Source: JAXDJH01 sp034663635 (GTDB lineage: Bacteria > Actinomycetota > CADDZG01 > WHSQ01). Taken from it: 64,000 bases of DNA. The translations under genes were made by a program, and so were the position numbers. The stretch is taken from positions 62,001-126,000 of the forward strand of contig JAXDJH010000023.1 in the NCBI GenBank assembly GCA_034663635.1. Direction: 5' to 3'. Under the pieces are notes generated by a model. It had not been told where the DNA came from. It did no database searches and worked only from the letters and a program-made list of their open reading frames with translations. Shown in pieces: positions 32,854 through 41,417 of this stretch (the stretch's first letter is position 1; each line of letters starts with the position of its first letter).

Positions 32854-34236
32854 GTGACGACACGCTTGATCGTGATCGGGGCGGACGCGGCCGGGATGAG
32901 CGCCGCTTCCCAGGCCCGGCGCCGACGGGGGGCCGACGACCTGGAGATCCTGGCCTTCGAGCGGGGGAACTTCGTCTCCTATTCAGCCTGCGGCATCCCC
33001 TATTTCGTCGGTGATGTGGTCGAAGACATCGACCGGCTCGTCGTCAGGACCCCCGAGGAGTTCCTCGCCAAACAGCAGATCGAGGCCAAGACGCGCCACG
33101 AGGTCGTCTCGATCGATCTCGACGCCGGAAAGGTGGTCGTGAGGCACCTGGACACCGGGGATGAGGCGACCGAGGGCTTCGATCTCCTCATGTACGCCGC
33201 CGGAGGGAAACCGGTCAGACCCGACCTCCCGGGGGTCGACTCTTTGGGGGTGTTCGGCGTCCAGATCCTCGACGACGGGATCGCCATCGAACGGTGGATC
33301 GAAGACGAGAAGCCTCAGCACGCCGTCGTGATCGGTGGGGGATACATCGGGATCGAGATGGCCGAGGCCTTCATCCAGCGCGGCTTAAAGGTTTCCCTCG
33401 TCGAGAGGGGGCCGGAACCGATGTCGACGCTCGACCCGGATATGGGCGCTCTGATCCGCGAGGCGCTCACCGAAGAGGGCGTAGACGTCTACACGCAGGA
33501 GGCGGCGACGGGGTTCGAGACCGAGAACGGACGCGTCTCCGCGGTAACCACGGACAAGAGAACCCTTCATGCGGACATCGTCACGCTCGGCCTCGGCACC
33601 CGACCGAACTCGCCACTCGCGCGCGACGCCGGTCTGGCGATCGGCCCCAGCGGTGGTGTGGTCGTCGACCGGAGGATGCAAACAAACACCGACGGCGTGT
33701 GGTCCGCGGGCGACTGCGCCGAGAAGTTCCATCTCGTCTCGCGCAGGTCGGTCGCGATCGCGCTAGGAACGCACGCGAACAAGGAGGGCCGTGTCGCAGG
33801 CATCAACATCGGCGGCGGATACGCAACCTTCCCGGGAGTCCTCGGCACCGCGGTCAGCAAGCTCTGCGGCGTCGAAGTCGCGCGCACTGGACTCAAGGAG
33901 AAGGAAGCGCTCGATGCGGGTTTCGCCTTCGAGACGGTGACCGTCGACTCGACGACTCGAGCCGGTTACTTCCCCGGCACGCAGCCCATCAAAACGAAGT
34001 TGATAGTCGAGAAGCGTTCGGGACGGTTGCTGGGGGCTCAGATCATCGGCAAAGAGAACGCCGGAAAAAGGATCGACGCACTGGCGGTCGCCCTGTGGAA
34101 CGAGATGACGGTCGCGGAGATGCTGAACATGGATCTGTCCTACGCGCCGCCGTTCGCTCCCGTCTGGGACCCTGTGCTCATCGCAGCCCGAAAGGCTTAC
34201 GAGCTGGTCGAAGCGAGCGCCTCCGAAGTTCGCTGA
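32854..34236 (+). CDS. CoA-disulfide reductase/NADH oxidase-like flavoprotein
   Basis: FAD- and NAD(P)H-dependent disulfide reductase-superfamily enzyme. The 460-residue product has the FAD loop VIGADAAGMSAA, the single redox cysteine in YSACGIPYFVGD, the NAD loop VIGGGYIGIEMAEAF, the second FAD motif TNTDGVWSAGDCAE and a C-terminal dimerisation domain. One Cys rather than CxxC fits CoA-disulfide reductase, Nox or persulfide reductase. The final 40 bases overlap the end of the convergent PlsC gene. Confidence 0.88.
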   Translation: MTTRLIVIGADAAGMSAASQARRRRGADDLEILAFERGNFVSYSACGIPYFVGDVVEDIDRLVVRTPEEFLAKQQIEAKTRHEVVSIDLDAGKVVVRHLDTGDEATEGFDLLMYAAGGKPVRPDLPGVDSLGVFGVQILDDGIAIERWIEDEKPQHAVVIGGGYIGIEMAEAFIQRGLKVSLVERGPEPMSTLDPDMGALIREALTEEGVDVYTQEAATGFETENGRVSAVTTDKRTLHADIVTLGLGTRPNSPLARDAGLAIGPSGGVVVDRRMQTNTDGVWSAGDCAEKFHLVSRRSVAIALGTHANKEGRVAGINIGGGYATFPGVLGTAVSKLCGVEVARTGLKEKEALDAGFAFETVTVDSTTRAGYFPGTQPIKTKLIVEKRSGRLLGAQIIGKENAGKRIDALAVALWNEMTVAEMLNMDLSYAPPFAPVWDPVLIAARKAYELVEASASEVR

Positions 34237-34892
34237 TCGATCGTCGAAAACGACGGCTCCCAGCCGGCGTAGGTCTGGCGTGACAGTCTCGAGATCTTGA
34301 GCATCAGATGATCGGTCGCAGGTCGCGTCGCGACGGCTTCGCTCCCGAAACCGATCCATCGCCTTAGATCGATCGGATGACCGAAGGAAACGACGACCCG
34401 CTTGCGGCGTCTGACACGCGGCCGGTTCATCCCGACGGGCATGACCTTGTCGGTTCCTATGAGTCCGCACGGGATCACCGGCGCCTCCGTTGCCAGCGCG
34501 AGCCGGGTCACGCCCGTTCTCCCACGTTGGAGACGACCGTCGCGCGACCGGGTTCCTTCCGGGAAGATCGCCACGATCCCTCCCCCGCGAAGCACCTCTT
34601 CCGCGCTCTCTAGCGCCTCGGTGCCGTCGGAGCGATCGCACGGGATCTGACCCGCGGATCTGAAGAACCACGCCTTGCGCGGATCGTCGAAGTACTCCTT
34701 CTTCGCAAGGAACGTGACCTTGCGCCGGATCACCAGCGGGATGAAGAGCGAGTCCACGAAGGACAGATGGTTCGCGGCGATGATCGCCGAGCCGTCCACG
34801 GGAAGGTTGTCGAGGCCTTCGACCTCGACCCGATAGAACGCGCGCATCAAAGGACTTAGGACTGCCTTGAGGATCCTGTAGCCGAGGTTCAT
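34197..34892 (-). CDS. 1-acyl-sn-glycerol-3-phosphate acyltransferase (PlsC family)
   Basis: Transfers an acyl chain to lysophosphatidate in phospholipid synthesis. The 231-residue protein carries the catalytic NHLSFVD (HxxxxD), the substrate motif FPEGTRS and VIPCGLIGTDKVMP. One N-terminal hydrophobic stretch suggests peripheral membrane binding. Its ATG overlaps the stop of a 46-codon upstream gene in an ATGA, and its 3' end overlaps the convergent flavoprotein gene by 40 bp. Confidence 0.9.
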   Translation of the reverse strand: MNLGYRILKAVLSPLMRAFYRVEVEGLDNLPVDGSAIIAANHLSFVDSLFIPLVIRRKVTFLAKKEYFDDPRKAWFFRSAGQIPCDRSDGTEALESAEEVLRGGGIVAIFPEGTRSRDGRLQRGRTGVTRLALATEAPVIPCGLIGTDKVMPVGMNRPRVRRRKRVVVSFGHPIDLRRWIGFGSEAVATRPATDHLMLKISRLSRQTYAGWEPSFSTIDQRTSEALASTSS

Positions 34893-35029
34893 CGCTTGGT
34901 CGCTCGCCCGGCTCGTCTGGCGACCCTCGAGAGGCGGGTGCCGGCCACGAACATGAGCGAGGTGGCGGCGGCGATCGATAGCACCGAAAGATCGAAGGTC
35001 TGCTTGAGGAGCTGCGACAGAAGGTCCAT
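34889..35029 (-). CDS. 46-residue membrane peptide translationally coupled to plsC
   Basis: Short gene starting at ATG 35029, with AGGAG 6 nt upstream. The product opens MDLLSQLLKQTFDLSV, continues through a small hydrophobic helix (LSIAAATSLMFVAG) and ends in a basic tail (RLSRVARRAGRATKR). Stop and PlsC start overlap as ATGA. One-helix topology with a basic C-terminus suggests a membrane microprotein, possibly assisting PlsC, or a coupling leader. I recognise no family. Confidence 0.65.
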   Translation of the reverse strand: MDLLSQLLKQTFDLSVLSIAAATSLMFVAGTRLSRVARRAGRATKR

Positions 35030-35041
35030 GGGGTTCTCCTT

Positions 35042-35065
35042 CCCTGCTGAAGAGTCGAGCAGGGA
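35042..35065 (-). promoter_or_regulatory. leader hairpin upstream of the small-peptide/plsC genes
   Basis: CCCTGCT and AGCAGGG form a 7-bp (8 with flanking T-A) stem around a 9-nt loop, 13 bp before the small gene's start and just upstream of its ribosome-binding site. No U-tract follows in either direction, so a terminator is unlikely. Confidence 0.35.
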
Positions 35066-35086
35066 CGAAACCCCTGTGGCGTTACT

Positions 35087-35118
35087 ACACTCCTATAACA
35101 CTCTTAACGGAGTGTCAA
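35087..35118 (-). promoter_or_regulatory. promoter and probable operator of the small-peptide/plsC genes
   Basis: On the minus strand, a TTGACA -35 box (complement of 35113-35118) precedes TATAGG/TAGGAG at 15-17 bp. Overlying it are ACACTC at 35087-35092, ACACTC at 35098-35103 (11-bp period) and the inverted copy GAGTGT at 35110-35115. The TTGACA contains the stop codon of the upstream UbiA gene. Confidence 0.5.
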
Positions 35119-36455
35119 CCGAAAATGATGTCCAGCAGGTAGCCGGCGCAGAGCGCCAGGCCGCAGAAGAGGTGAAGCATGATGTTCTGCCCCATGCCCG
35201 CCATGAGCTCGTACGGGCTCTCGTAGTTCGAATCGAGCGACCGGTAGACCTTCAGTCCGAGGTAGGCCGTAGGCAGAGCGACGAGCGTCCAGACGGGCAT
35301 GACGCCGGTCAGGGCCCCCGCCGCGATCAGCACGAACGCCAGGGCCACGAAGAACGCGTAACCCTTGACGATGCCGTCCTTGCCGAAACGCACCACGACG
35401 GTGCGCTTCCCAACCTTCTCGTCGGCCGGTCGATCGGGGATCTGGTTCACGTAGAGCACGAGCATGATGAGGATGCCGACCGGAAGCGATGCGTAGAACG
35501 CCTCGAACGTGAATCGCTGAGCGATAACGAAGTAAGTGCCGAGCACCATGATCGGTCCGAAACCCGCCGCAACCGCGACTTCGCCCAATCCCCTGTGTAC
35601 GAGTTTGAACGGGGGGGCCGTGTAGAAGATCGACAGAAAGACTCCGGCGATCCCGATCCACAACAACTCGAGGCCGCGCGTCGCCACGAGGTACAGCCCG
35701 ATGCCGATCCCGACCGCATAGCAACCGATCGCGACGTTCCGCATCTGTTTCAAACTGACCAAGCCGTATTGGATCATCCGGGATCCGCCCGAGAACATCG
35801 TCGGATTGACGTTCGCGCCGTCGGCCCCACTGGTCGCGTCGGAGACATCGTTCGCGACGTTGAGGCCGAGGTGGATCGCGCAGCCGCCTATGAACGCGAG
35901 CAGGAACAGTCCCCAATTCGAGTAACCGTCGGCCCGCGCGACCAACGCGCCGAGAAGGATCGGCACGATCGTTGCAGTAAGGAAAGGCAATCTCGTCGCC
36001 ATAAAGATGAGCCATCCGAGCGACATCTGGGCCTTGACCTCGCGACCCTGCTCGGTGCTCAGCTTCCGCATGTATTCGTGGGCCGAAGGAACGCTTCGTT
36101 CGCACAGCTCGAAGAAGCTCATCCGGTCTTCGTCCCATCCGTGGGTCCGTCTCGGCTTCACCTCGAGCGTTCCGTTGGCACGGGCGATGGTTCCCCACAC
36201 GCTCACGTAACGCCGCTGGTCGTAGCCGACGCCGGGGTAGGGACGGATGTGACTGAAGATGACGTTTACCTCGGCGCCTTCGACCGGCGCGCTTGGAACT
36301 GAGGGAGTCGTCAGTTCGATCGTTCCGCGCTCGGGCCTGGAATGAAACTCGGCCGCAACGCTGACCGGGTATCCGTCGGGGTCGACATAGGCAAGTACGG
36401 CGTGCGAGTAAGGCGCGATGTCTTCGAACACGTCGTGAACGGTTGACTTCGCCAT
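35115..36455 (-). CDS. fusion of a PPOX-like domain to a UbiA prenyltransferase
   Basis: The 446-residue protein has a split-barrel PPOX-type domain at residues 1 to about 135 (VHDVFEDIAPYSHAVLAYVDP, VNVIFSHIRPYPGVGYDQRR, YVSVWGTIARANG) and a UbiA-type membrane prenyltransferase at about 145-446. The UbiA part has the first Asp-rich motif NDVSDATSG (202-210), the second in DRPADEKVGKRT, and about eight helices. UbiA enzymes attach isoprenoid chains to aromatic or other acceptors, as in menaquinone synthesis. ATG 36455 shares one base with the stop of the upstream PPOX gene (TGATG). The fusion is unusual; acceptor unknown. Confidence 0.82.
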   Translation of the reverse strand: MAKSTVHDVFEDIAPYSHAVLAYVDPDGYPVSVAAEFHSRPERGTIELTTPSVPSAPVEGAEVNVIFSHIRPYPGVGYDQRRYVSVWGTIARANGTLEVKPRRTHGWDEDRMSFFELCERSVPSAHEYMRKLSTEQGREVKAQMSLGWLIFMATRLPFLTATIVPILLGALVARADGYSNWGLFLLAFIGGCAIHLGLNVANDVSDATSGADGANVNPTMFSGGSRMIQYGLVSLKQMRNVAIGCYAVGIGIGLYLVATRGLELLWIGIAGVFLSIFYTAPPFKLVHRGLGEVAVAAGFGPIMVLGTYFVIAQRFTFEAFYASLPVGILIMLVLYVNQIPDRPADEKVGKRTVVVRFGKDGIVKGYAFFVALAFVLIAAGALTGVMPVWTLVALPTAYLGLKVYRSLDSNYESPYELMAGMGQNIMLHLFCGLALCAGYLLDIIFG

Positions 36456-36940
36456 CAGGCCACCGCCGCTGTATCGAAGACCTCGGGCTGCACGTTCGTG
36501 TCGCCGCCGGCCCACAGGAGAACGCGTCGAGGCACTATCTCGATAACGGAGCGCTCCCAGAACAGGGGCATGGCGAAGCGCTTCTTCAGAAGGTCTCGGA
36601 TGATCGGCTCCTTAGCAGCCCACATGTCGAGGATCCTGCCCTCCCAACCGGAGTGGATGTCGTCCTCGACTATCCGTGCGTCACCTTGGATCGTCGCTCG
36701 ACGGAACGGCTCGATGGGAGCCCCCACCGGATCGGAGATGGTCACCGACACTCGTGGGTTGCGCTTGATGTGTTCGAGCTTGCGAGCGAACAGCACGCTC
36801 GACGTCATGTAGATCTTCTCGCCGTCGTACAGAGGGATCAACGGATAAGTAACCGGCCTGCCCTTATCGTCTATGACCGTGAGCTCGCTGACGAGGGCGA
36901 CGTTCAGAAGCTCTTCGACCGGTCCTGGAAGTGCACCCAT
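36455..36940 (-). CDS. pyridoxamine 5'-phosphate oxidase-family protein
   Basis: A 161-residue stand-alone PPOX-type split barrel: LLNVALVSELTVIDDKGRPV, YPLIPLYDGEKIYMTSS, NPRVSVTISDPVG and IVEDDIHSGWEGRI, ending in VIEIVPRRVLLW. Binds a flavin or F420. ATG 36940 follows TACCCT by 7 nt. It is coupled to the PPOX-UbiA fusion, so a split-barrel protein and a split-barrel-prenyltransferase hybrid are made together. Confidence 0.82.
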   Translation of the reverse strand: MGALPGPVEELLNVALVSELTVIDDKGRPVTYPLIPLYDGEKIYMTSSVLFARKLEHIKRNPRVSVTISDPVGAPIEPFRRATIQGDARIVEDDIHSGWEGRILDMWAAKEPIIRDLLKKRFAMPLFWERSVIEIVPRRVLLWAGGDTNVQPEVFDTAAVA

Positions 36941-36947
36941 AAGCCAA

Positions 36948-36953
36948 AGGGTA
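36948..36953 (-). promoter_or_regulatory. -10 element of the PPOX/PPOX-UbiA pair
   Basis: TACCCT on the minus strand with 7 nt to ATG 36940; leaderless arrangement, divergent from the inositol phosphatase promoter. Confidence 0.45.
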
Positions 36954-37009
36954 GTGCTGCGGTGCGCGCATCGCTCTGAACAGATGACCACAACAGTTGA
37001 ACGCTTCCT

Positions 37010-37015
37010 TAGGAT
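37010..37015 (+). promoter_or_regulatory. -10 element of the inositol monophosphatase gene
   Basis: TAGGAT with 8 nt to GTG 37024. Confidence 0.42.
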
Positions 37016-37023
37016 GGTCGGCC

Positions 37024-37794
37024 GTGAGTGAATTCCTCGACATCGCTACCGAAGCCGCCCGGCGCGCCGGATCTCTGTTACTCGAGAAGTTCGTCGGACC
37101 GGCCCGCGGTGTAGATACGAAGACGAGCCCAACGGACCCGGTCAGCGACGCGGACCGGGCTTCGGAGGAGCTCATCCTGGCCCTGCTTGCCCAACGACGG
37201 CCCAACGACGGCGTGGTCGGTGAGGAGGGCGGCGGCCGGTCCGGCTCGAGCGGCGTCGAATGGGTGGTCGATCCTCTCGACGGGACCGTGAACTTCCTCT
37301 ATCGGATCCCGGTCTGGGCGGTGAGTATCGCGGCGCGCGATGAACGCGGCACGTTCGTCGGGGTGGTGTTCGATCCCAATCGCGATGAGATGTTCACTGC
37401 GGAGCTCGGCGAGGGTGCTCGCCTCAATTCCGAAGAGATCCACGTGAGCCAGGAGACCGACATCAGCAAAGCTCTGGTCGGAACGGGCTTCGCGTACCAA
37501 TCGGAAGCGAGAGCGGCCCAGGCGAAGGTCGCACAGCGGGTGCTCCCTCGAGTTCGAGATCTTCGTCGCGCGGGCTCGGCGGCATCGGATCTCGCCACGG
37601 TCGCGTGTGGACGCTACGACGGCTTCTACGAAGCTCATCTCGAGGAGTGGGACCGCGCCGCCGGCGTTCTGCTCGTGCAAGAGGCTGGGGGCCGCGTTCA
37701 GGACATCCCGCCGCCGATCCCGACTATCAAAGGCGGCGTTGTAGCGGCGAACCCAGCCCTTTTCGACGCGTTGCACGAACTCGTGGTGTCATAG
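37024..37794 (+). CDS. inositol monophosphatase-family enzyme
   Basis: Magnesium-dependent, lithium-sensitive phosphatase family (inositol-P, histidinol-P, NADP or fructose-1,6-bisphosphate substrates). The 256-residue product has VGEEGGG, the metal motif DPLDGTVNFLYRIPVWAVSIA (20 or fewer shown: DPLDGTVNF) and EWDRAAGVLLVQEAGG. GTG 37024 is preferred over an ATG nine codons upstream, which would include the -10 hexamer. The methyltransferase gene starts 4 nt after its stop. Confidence 0.88.
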   Translation: MSEFLDIATEAARRAGSLLLEKFVGPARGVDTKTSPTDPVSDADRASEELILALLAQRRPNDGVVGEEGGGRSGSSGVEWVVDPLDGTVNFLYRIPVWAVSIAARDERGTFVGVVFDPNRDEMFTAELGEGARLNSEEIHVSQETDISKALVGTGFAYQSEARAAQAKVAQRVLPRVRDLRRAGSAASDLATVACGRYDGFYEAHLEEWDRAAGVLLVQEAGGRVQDIPPPIPTIKGGVVAANPALFDALHELVVS

Positions 37795-37798
37795 GCCG

Positions 37799-38431
37799 AT
37801 GAACTTCATCACACCGGAAGTCGCCGAATACATGAATCGCCTCGCCGCGGTCGACGACGAGCCGGTGCTTATCGAGATGGAAGAGCTCGCGAAGGAGAAG
37901 AAATTCCCGATCATCGGGCGTCTCTGCGGCGAAGCGCTCGAGGTCCTCGCTCGATCGGTGGGCGCGAAGCGCATCTTCGAGATGGGCTCGGGATATGGCT
38001 ACTCCGCTTACTGGTTCAGTCGCGCGACGGGGCCGGAAGGGGAGATCCACCTCACCGACATGGATCCCGACAACGAGGTCAAGGCGCTCGACTTCCTCGG
38101 CCGGGCGGGCCTCCTTGATCCCATCCAGTACCACGTTAGCGACGCGTTCTCGGCTTTCGACGCGACGGAGGGCGACTTCGACATCGTTTACTGCGACATC
38201 GACAAGGACGCGTATCCGGACGCATGGCAGCGGGGGAAGAAGCGAGTGCGCGTCGGCGGCCTCTACATCTGCGACAACATGCTGTGGAGTGGCCGCGTTG
38301 CCCAAGCCGAGATGGATGACACGACACGCGCGATCCACCTCACCAACCAAGCGATCTTCGAGGACCCGGACTTTCGCTCGACGATCATCCCGCAACGCGA
38401 CGGAGTCATCGTCGCGGTGCGCGTCCGCTAA
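37799..38431 (+). CDS. O-methyltransferase (caffeoyl-CoA/catechol type)
   Basis: SAM-dependent class I methyltransferase of 210 residues: N-terminal helix region FITPEVAEYMNRLA, SAM loop IFEMGSGYGYSAYWFSRA, the Asp of strand 2 in HLTDMDPDN, metal-site Asp in IVYCDIDKDAYP and CDNMLWSG. These match the Methyltransf_3 group that methylates catechol-type oxygens. Substrate unknown. It forms a two-gene unit with the phosphatase and its stop overlaps the convergent GNAT gene (CTAA). Confidence 0.88.
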   Translation: MNFITPEVAEYMNRLAAVDDEPVLIEMEELAKEKKFPIIGRLCGEALEVLARSVGAKRIFEMGSGYGYSAYWFSRATGPEGEIHLTDMDPDNEVKALDFLGRAGLLDPIQYHVSDAFSAFDATEGDFDIVYCDIDKDAYPDAWQRGKKRVRVGGLYICDNMLWSGRVAQAEMDDTTRAIHLTNQAIFEDPDFRSTIIPQRDGVIVAVRVR

Positions 38432-39366
38432 GTCAGCGCCTTCTCGTATTCGTCGTCGCCTCGTTCGGGCTTCATCCCCACTCGTTCGTAGAGCCGGACG
38501 GCCCCCGTCTCGTTCCCGGTGTCCACTCCGAGACCGACCTTCCTGAAGCCGCGCTCGTAGAACATCTGGAACGCGGTTCGCAGCAGCGCTTCTCCCAGAC
38601 CGCGCTTGCGCCACGCCTTGCGAACTCCAAGATCGGCGACCCAACCGGTGTCTCCAGCGAGCTGACCTACCAGCACGGCCACCGGCTCGTTGTCCTCATG
38701 TGCGAAGAACCACATCGTCGGGTCGGTGTCCTCCCGGTCTCGGAACAAGCCGGCGAACTCGTCGAAGGTGCGTGGACTGAAACCCCAGTGTCCCGCGAAG
38801 GTCTCCGTGACGAGCGCATGCACGAGCGGTAGGTCACGATCGATGTTCCCTCCGGCTCGGATGGTGATCCCCTCCGGGATCACGGGTCCCGCGGGAAGTT
38901 CGTCGAACTCGACGAGCATCGACCAGCTACGACGCACAAAGTGGAAACCGCGTATCTCCGCGAGCCGGGCGGCTTGTGGCTCGTTGATGTCGATGAACGT
39001 CCTCAGCACAGCGCCTTCCTCGGCCCTCTCGCGCGCTCGAGCTTCAACCCTTTCCATGAGCAGGTTGCCGAGCCCGAGCCCCTGATGGTCCACTCGCACG
39101 ACGCCGAATGACTTGAAAACGAGGTTGGGCTCGGAGTCCCAGAGAAGAGTCGCGGCCACGGCTTCTCCTCCGGCCCGCACGATCCAGGAGTCCTTCGTCA
39201 GGTCCACTCGGGGAAGGCGGGCGAGAGAGCGCATGTCGTCCACCGTGAACTCGCTGTAACCGCTGACTTCGATGTCGCAGGCGATCACGAGCTCCCCAGC
39301 GACCTTCAGGTCACTGGAGTCGGTCATCGGGGCGATGTCGTAGCCGTCGGGCAGGGCGAAATCCAT
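38428..39366 (-). CDS. GNAT acetyltransferase with two tandem GNAT domains
   Basis: The 312-residue protein has two GNAT folds. The first is about 10-150, with acetyl-CoA loop VRVDHQGLGLGNLL; the second about 165-310, with VRKAWRKRGLGEALLRTAF and the closing GNETGAVRLYERVGM. Double-GNAT proteins of this size include mycothiol synthase (MshD), a possible identity in Actinobacteria, but key residues were not checked. ATG 39366 starts directly at the first fold. Confidence 0.82.
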   Translation of the reverse strand: MDFALPDGYDIAPMTDSSDLKVAGELVIACDIEVSGYSEFTVDDMRSLARLPRVDLTKDSWIVRAGGEAVAATLLWDSEPNLVFKSFGVVRVDHQGLGLGNLLMERVEARARERAEEGAVLRTFIDINEPQAARLAEIRGFHFVRRSWSMLVEFDELPAGPVIPEGITIRAGGNIDRDLPLVHALVTETFAGHWGFSPRTFDEFAGLFRDREDTDPTMWFFAHEDNEPVAVLVGQLAGDTGWVADLGVRKAWRKRGLGEALLRTAFQMFYERGFRKVGLGVDTGNETGAVRLYERVGMKPERGDDEYEKALT

Positions 39367-39476
39367 GGTCTTAGATTCCAACCACACAGGGGGGAGGATG
39401 GGAAGGGGGTCGCCTTCACAGGCGTTAGACCTTTCAGGAACGCTCAAGGGGGAAAACCACGCCACCACCGCACCGC

Positions 39477-41378
39477 CTGATACCCAACGACAAGCCCGAA
39501 CGCCCCGCTCGACCGGGGACGTTCCGGCGCATCGCGGCCACCTTCAAGCCCTACAGACGGAAGGTGACGTTCGTCGGGGTCCTGATCATCATCATCGCCG
39601 GCCTCGGCCTGATCAACCCGCTGATGATCAAGTTCGCCTACAAGGCCCTGCTATCTGGTGGGCCCAACGACGAGCGCCTTCACGACATCTATCTGATCGT
39701 CGTGATCATGATCGTGACGCCCATCATCACGGGGCTCCTCGGTCTCTGGCAGACGTACGTCAACAACGTCGTCGGCCAGAACGTCATGCAGGATCTTCGC
39801 AACGCTCTCTATGCCCACCTGCAACACATGCCCCTGCGCTTTTTCACGTCGACCCGAACGGGCGAGATCCAGTCCCGGCTTTCCAACGACGTCAGCGGCG
39901 TTCAAGGCGTTCTTACCGATACGGCTTCGAGCATCCTCGCCAACGTCGCGACGGTCATCTCGACGCTCATCGTCATGTTCATCTTGTCGTGGCAATTGAC
40001 GGTCCTCTCTCTTGCCGTCCTCCCGGTCTTCCTGGTCCTCAGCCGCCGTGTCGGCAAGGTTCGACGCGAGGTGTCGGGCAAGACCCAGGAATCGCTGGCG
40101 GATCTGACCGCGCATATGCAAGAAACCTTGTCCGTCTCGGGGATCCTGCTCAGCAAAGCGTTCGGCCGGCAATCGTTCGAGATAGACAAGTTCCGCAAGG
40201 AGAACCGACGCCTCTCCGACCTCGAGATCAAGCGCACGATGGTCGGACGTGGCTTCTTCTCGCTCGTTCAGATCTTCTTCTCGATCACGCCGGCTCTCGT
40301 CTATCTGACGGGCGGTTACCTGTTGCTGACGGGACGACTCCAGACTTCGTCGGCCGAGCTCGTTTCGACGATTGCAGCGTTCACCACTCTGCAGAGCAGA
40401 TTGTTCTTCCCGATGGGTCAGTTGCTCAACGTCAACGTCGAGATCCAGTCGTCGCTGGCGCTGTTCGACCGAATCTTCGAATACCTCGATCTGGAGCACG
40501 ACATCGTGGACCGCGATGGGGCGATCGAGCTCGATCCGGATGAAGTTGTAGGAGAGGTTCGTCTGGACGATGTTTGGTTCCGCTACGACCGCACCGGGGT
40601 GAACCGCGACGAAGAGGACCGTCTCTGGACGATCGGTGGTGTCGACTTCACGATCGAGCCCGGGCAACTCGTCGCGCTTGTCGGGCCTTCGGGGGCCGGA
40701 AAGACGACTCTCACGTACCTGTTACCTCGGCTCTACGACGTCGAACGTGGCGCTATCAAGATTGACGGCACCGACGTGCGCGACATCCAACTTCAATCGC
40801 TCGGAGAGATCATCGGGATGGTGACGCAGGAGACGTACCTGTTCAATGCGTCCGTTCGGGAGAACCTCCGCTATGGCGACCCGGCTGCGACCGACGAGCA
40901 GATCCTCGCAGCTGCCAAGGCGGCTCATATCTACGACCGGATCAAGGAGATGCCCGAGGGTCTCGACACGATCGTGGGGGAGCGCGGTTACAAGATGTCG
41001 GGCGGCGAGAAGCAACGCCTCGCTATAGCGCGCGTGATCCTGAAAGACCCTCGCCTCCTGATCCTCGACGAAGCGACCTCGGCCCTCGACACGCACTCGG
41101 AACGTTTGGTGCAAGAAGCCTTGACGCCGTTGATGAGCGGCCGGACGACGCTCGCGATCGCGCACCGACTCTCGACGATCCTCGCTGCGGACGTGATCCT
41201 TTATCTGGATCGCGGCAGGATCATCGAGAGGGGCTCACATGTCGAACTGCTTTCGCGCGATGGCGCCTACGCCTCGCTCTATCACGAGCAGTTCTCGGAC
41301 GGTCGAGTTGAGACTCGAACCGCCGACGGCTTGGTGCTGGCGACCGGGGAAGTCATCCGGGAAGATGAGGCCGTCTAG
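39477..41378 (+). CDS. ABC exporter, fused membrane and ATPase domains
   Basis: About 633 residues: six-helix type 1 exporter domain, then an ATPase with Walker A GPSGAGKTT, Q-loop MVTQETYLF, signature MSGGEKQRLAIAR, Walker B LLILDEATSALD and H-loop AIAHRLST. Such half-transporters dimerise to export lipids, drugs or peptides. The start is a problem: GTG 39564 would cut off RRIAATFKPYRRK, the normal elbow helix before helix 1. Upstream in frame only CTG 39477 or an ACG at 39459 (AAGGGGG 6 nt before it) are available. Substrate unknown. Confidence 0.85.
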   Translation: MIPNDKPERPARPGTFRRIAATFKPYRRKVTFVGVLIIIIAGLGLINPLMIKFAYKALLSGGPNDERLHDIYLIVVIMIVTPIITGLLGLWQTYVNNVVGQNVMQDLRNALYAHLQHMPLRFFTSTRTGEIQSRLSNDVSGVQGVLTDTASSILANVATVISTLIVMFILSWQLTVLSLAVLPVFLVLSRRVGKVRREVSGKTQESLADLTAHMQETLSVSGILLSKAFGRQSFEIDKFRKENRRLSDLEIKRTMVGRGFFSLVQIFFSITPALVYLTGGYLLLTGRLQTSSAELVSTIAAFTTLQSRLFFPMGQLLNVNVEIQSSLALFDRIFEYLDLEHDIVDRDGAIELDPDEVVGEVRLDDVWFRYDRTGVNRDEEDRLWTIGGVDFTIEPGQLVALVGPSGAGKTTLTYLLPRLYDVERGAIKIDGTDVRDIQLQSLGEIIGMVTQETYLFNASVRENLRYGDPAATDEQILAAAKAAHIYDRIKEMPEGLDTIVGERGYKMSGGEKQRLAIARVILKDPRLLILDEATSALDTHSERLVQEALTPLMSGRTTLAIAHRLSTILAADVILYLDRGRIIERGSHVELLSRDGAYASLYHEQFSDGRVETRTADGLVLATGEVIREDEAV

Positions 41379-41417
41379 GTAGCATCGCTCCACATCCCGA
41401 CTCGATGAGGAGCACTC

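Noticed and set aside
34896..36302. 468-codon plus-strand open frame opposite the UbiA fusion
   Set aside because: Charged, domainless translation antisense to a gene with membrane helices and intact UbiA motifs.
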